Shown here: one piece after another, positions 62,701-64,000 of the stretch
How positions within the stretch are numbered: position 1 is the first letter of the stretch
Layout: the number at the start of each line of letters is the position of its first letter
Origin: Gracilibacillus kekensis
GTDB taxonomy: Bacteria > Bacillota > Bacilli > Bacillales > Amphibacillaceae
Direction of reading: 5' to 3'
NCBI RefSeq assembly: GCF_900143085.1
Contig: NZ_FRCZ01000001.1
Span: 1,054,001 to 1,118,000 of the forward strand
DNA length: 64,000 nucleotides
Made by a program: the position numbers and the translations under genes
The notes under the pieces: generated by a model
The model's database searches: none
What the model was told of the DNA's origin: nothing
The model's input: only the letters and a program-made list of their open reading frames with translations

Positions 62701-63481
62701 GTGCTGACCCCTTTCGCAATTTCGCAAATACGGCACCTTTTTGATCTACCTTGGCATGATGCGAAGAACCTCTCGCTCTATGTTGGTCTTTCCGCTGTTG
62801 ATACACTTTTAACTGCTCAACGGTTTCCAGTTTCGCCCGCGTTCATTCTTGCAAAATTTTCTCAAGATAACGAAACGTCTGCCCACCACTTTTTATCGCA
62901 AGTTTCATCGCAGCAATAACCATTGCATCTCCCATGTCGGCAATCCACTCTTGCAAACTCTCTCTAGCAATTGGACTGAGTATGCCAAAATTAGCTTCAT
63001 AGACGATAAAAGCATCTTCTTCACTCTTACTTTCTTTTCTTCTTTCTTTTTGTTTAGGTATTTCTTTAAGTTTGTTCCACTTTGCTTCCTCACATTGGTC
63101 AAAGGACGGGTCATTGTTTGTGGTAGGATTTATGTTCTGGTCTTGAGCTGGCTCAGTGTTAGTACTAGTATAGGAATCTTTAGTTGCGTATGGTAATTGG
63201 TCCAATACCGATAACATTTGATAAATCGGAGCGACTCCTTTTTTACCTGGAGTGTAATCAATCAGTCCTTTTTCAATCAAGGTCGTCCGAGCGTTCGCAA
63301 CACTTTGCTTCGATAAGCCGCATAATTGATTGACAATGGAATTTGATGCTTCAAACCGCTTTTTCCATCCGGTTGAATTGTTAATCTGCATCAACGTATA
63401 CCACAATACAACGGCACTGGTAGGAAGGTGGAACCTTAATACATACTCTCGAAACGCATTCAGTTCTTTCAAATAATTCAT
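62687..63481 (-). pseudogene. Phage DnaD-domain replication protein with C-terminal nonsense codon
   Basis: The frame from 63481 encodes an N-terminal winged helix (about 15-85, SKQSVANARTTLIEKGLIDYTPGKKG), an Asn/Lys-rich linker, and a DnaD C-terminal domain (about 155-212, LSPIARESLQEWIADMGDAMVIAAMKLAIKSGGQTFRYLEKIL). It stops at a TGA at 62843-62845. In phage DnaD proteins this place is a Trp followed by more residues. The same frame continues with TRAKLETVEQLKVYQQRKDQ to a stop at 62687, overlapping the next gene's start by 14 bases. A TGG to TGA change is the simplest reading. The 212-residue product may keep partial function. Confidence 0.78.
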
Positions 63482-63496
63482 TGGTAATCCTCTCCT

Positions 63497-63550
63497 TATA
63501 AAGATGATAAATGGAACTTACATTGGTCCATTTTGCTGTTCATCTTTATA
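63497..63550. repeat. Nested inverted repeat upstream of dnaD
   Basis: Outer arms TATAAAGATG (63497-63506) and CATCTTTATA (63541-63550) are perfect 10-bp complements. Inside, AAATGGA (63509-63515) and TCCATTT (63527-63533) form a second 7-bp pair. It begins 16 bases from the dnaD start and could be an operator, a structured leader or an origin-type element. Confidence 0.6.
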
Positions 63551-63843
63551 ATCAATTTGAGAGTGGGAAAGGTGTCGTTTTGTTGGTGAAAAGTTGGGGG
63601 TCTTTTGGGTAGGGAATTGAATGTTATTAGTGGTTGGATCTTGTATTGGATAAAGTGTTGCTATACATTTGGTTTCTTGTTCTTCTAATTGTTTGTATTC
63701 TTAAATTGTTTTATAATTCCCCAGTGGAAATGGCTAACCCCCTTCCTAATAAAAGAAACCTTGAAAGGTTATTAAACCCATCAAGGTAAAATAAAAAATT
63801 ATCTATGTCTTTTAAGTCTTGATTTACTATATATAATCATAAA

Positions 63844-63884
63844 AAACACTTGATGCTTAAAATGGCAATCAAGTGTTTTACAGC
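63844..63884 (-). terminator. Terminator of a gene entering from the right edge
   Basis: On the minus strand AAAACACTTGAT, a loop and ATCAAGTGTTTT form a 12-bp stem followed by more T. It lies downstream of the partial frame at 63938-64000. Confidence 0.72.
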
Positions 63885-63937
63885 TATCTATTTAACTTTT
63901 GTGAGTATTAATACTTTACGAATTCAAACTTCTTCAT

Positions 63938-64000
63938 TTAATCAGTTGTTGTCCTTAGAAATTCTATACTAATTCTGTCAACTTTTATTTCTACATATTT
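63938..64000 (-). CDS. C-terminus of an unidentified protein (partial)
   Basis: A minus-strand frame open from the window edge encodes KYVEIKVDRISIEFLRTTTD and stops at 63938-63940. Only 20 residues are visible, so no family can be named. The alternating beta pattern would fit the end of a recombinase but this is a guess. A terminator follows. Confidence 0.35.
   Translation of the reverse strand, partial: KYVEIKVDRISIEFLRTTTD

Larger units (their letters stand above)
63482..63937. other. Gene-free region upstream of the replication module
   Basis: No intact gene seen. It contains the dnaD ribosome binding site (AAGGAGAGG), a nested palindrome at 63497-63550, and a terminator at 63844-63884. 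AT-rich, with GTGGG and GGGGG tracts at 63560-63610. Confidence 0.5.

Overview
The window looks like chromosome from a low-GC, endospore-forming Bacillaceae bacterium, probably a halotolerant genus near Gracilibacillus, Oceanobacillus or Amphibacillus. The genus is inferred; the family is better supported. Evidence: a gerA-type germination operon, B. subtilis-like PbuE, PaiA and PaiB proteins, AGGAGG-type ribosome binding sites, frequent TTG starts and cre sites.

Layout. 1-5750: mannitol PTS locus on the minus strand (mtlA, mtlR, mtlF, mtlD cut by the window edge), with the same 56-bp box upstream of mtlA and of mtlR. 5800-10600: TetR regulator, DsbA-like protein, SMP-30 protein, two lipoproteins (one OmpA-like) and a VOC protein. 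10700-12040: adenine-type purine riboswitch and the purine efflux gene pbuE. 12183-21848: sugar ABC importer with YesM/YesN-like two-component system and a large clan GH-A glycosidase. 22000-28050: small genes, several broken, with a tandem inverted-repeat array at 23940. 28212-31955: gerA/gerC/gerB operon. 31993-33656: paiB, a frameshifted paiA and a MarR regulator. 33700-37202: a divergent cluster of a SigZ-like ECF sigma factor, an 8-Cys small protein, an FAD oxidoreductase and an MFS exporter. 37290-45482: housekeeping genes, a cell-wall anchored PAP2 phosphatase, an Rpn-family nuclease and dispersed REP-like repeats. 46039-59551: an alpha-1,6-mannan utilisation operon. 59640-61114: a broken gene and a lipoprotein. 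61115-64000: a phage-type replication module (DnaD, G39P-like, DnaB), probably the edge of a mobile element.

How genes work together. In the mannan locus a secreted GH76 would cut mannan, an ABC importer would take up oligosaccharides, and cytosolic GH76 and GH125 would finish hydrolysis. Two Gfo/Idh/MocA oxidoreductases and two TIM-barrel isomerase/epimerase proteins hint at an additional oxidative step. A GntR-LacI regulator and CcpA-like sites probably control it.

The most interesting unit is the SigZ cluster. All three of its transcription units carry TTGCGT-N16/17-CGTC upstream, which reads as a candidate autoregulated sigma-factor promoter. The sigma factor tail and the small protein are both rich in cysteine, suggesting a thiol-reactive metal or metalloid response. 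This is inference from sequence.

At least five genes are interrupted by single-base changes or deletions (TDT transporter, TolB-like protein, paiA, a hypothetical membrane protein, dnaD). Either gene decay is active here or the assembly has small errors.
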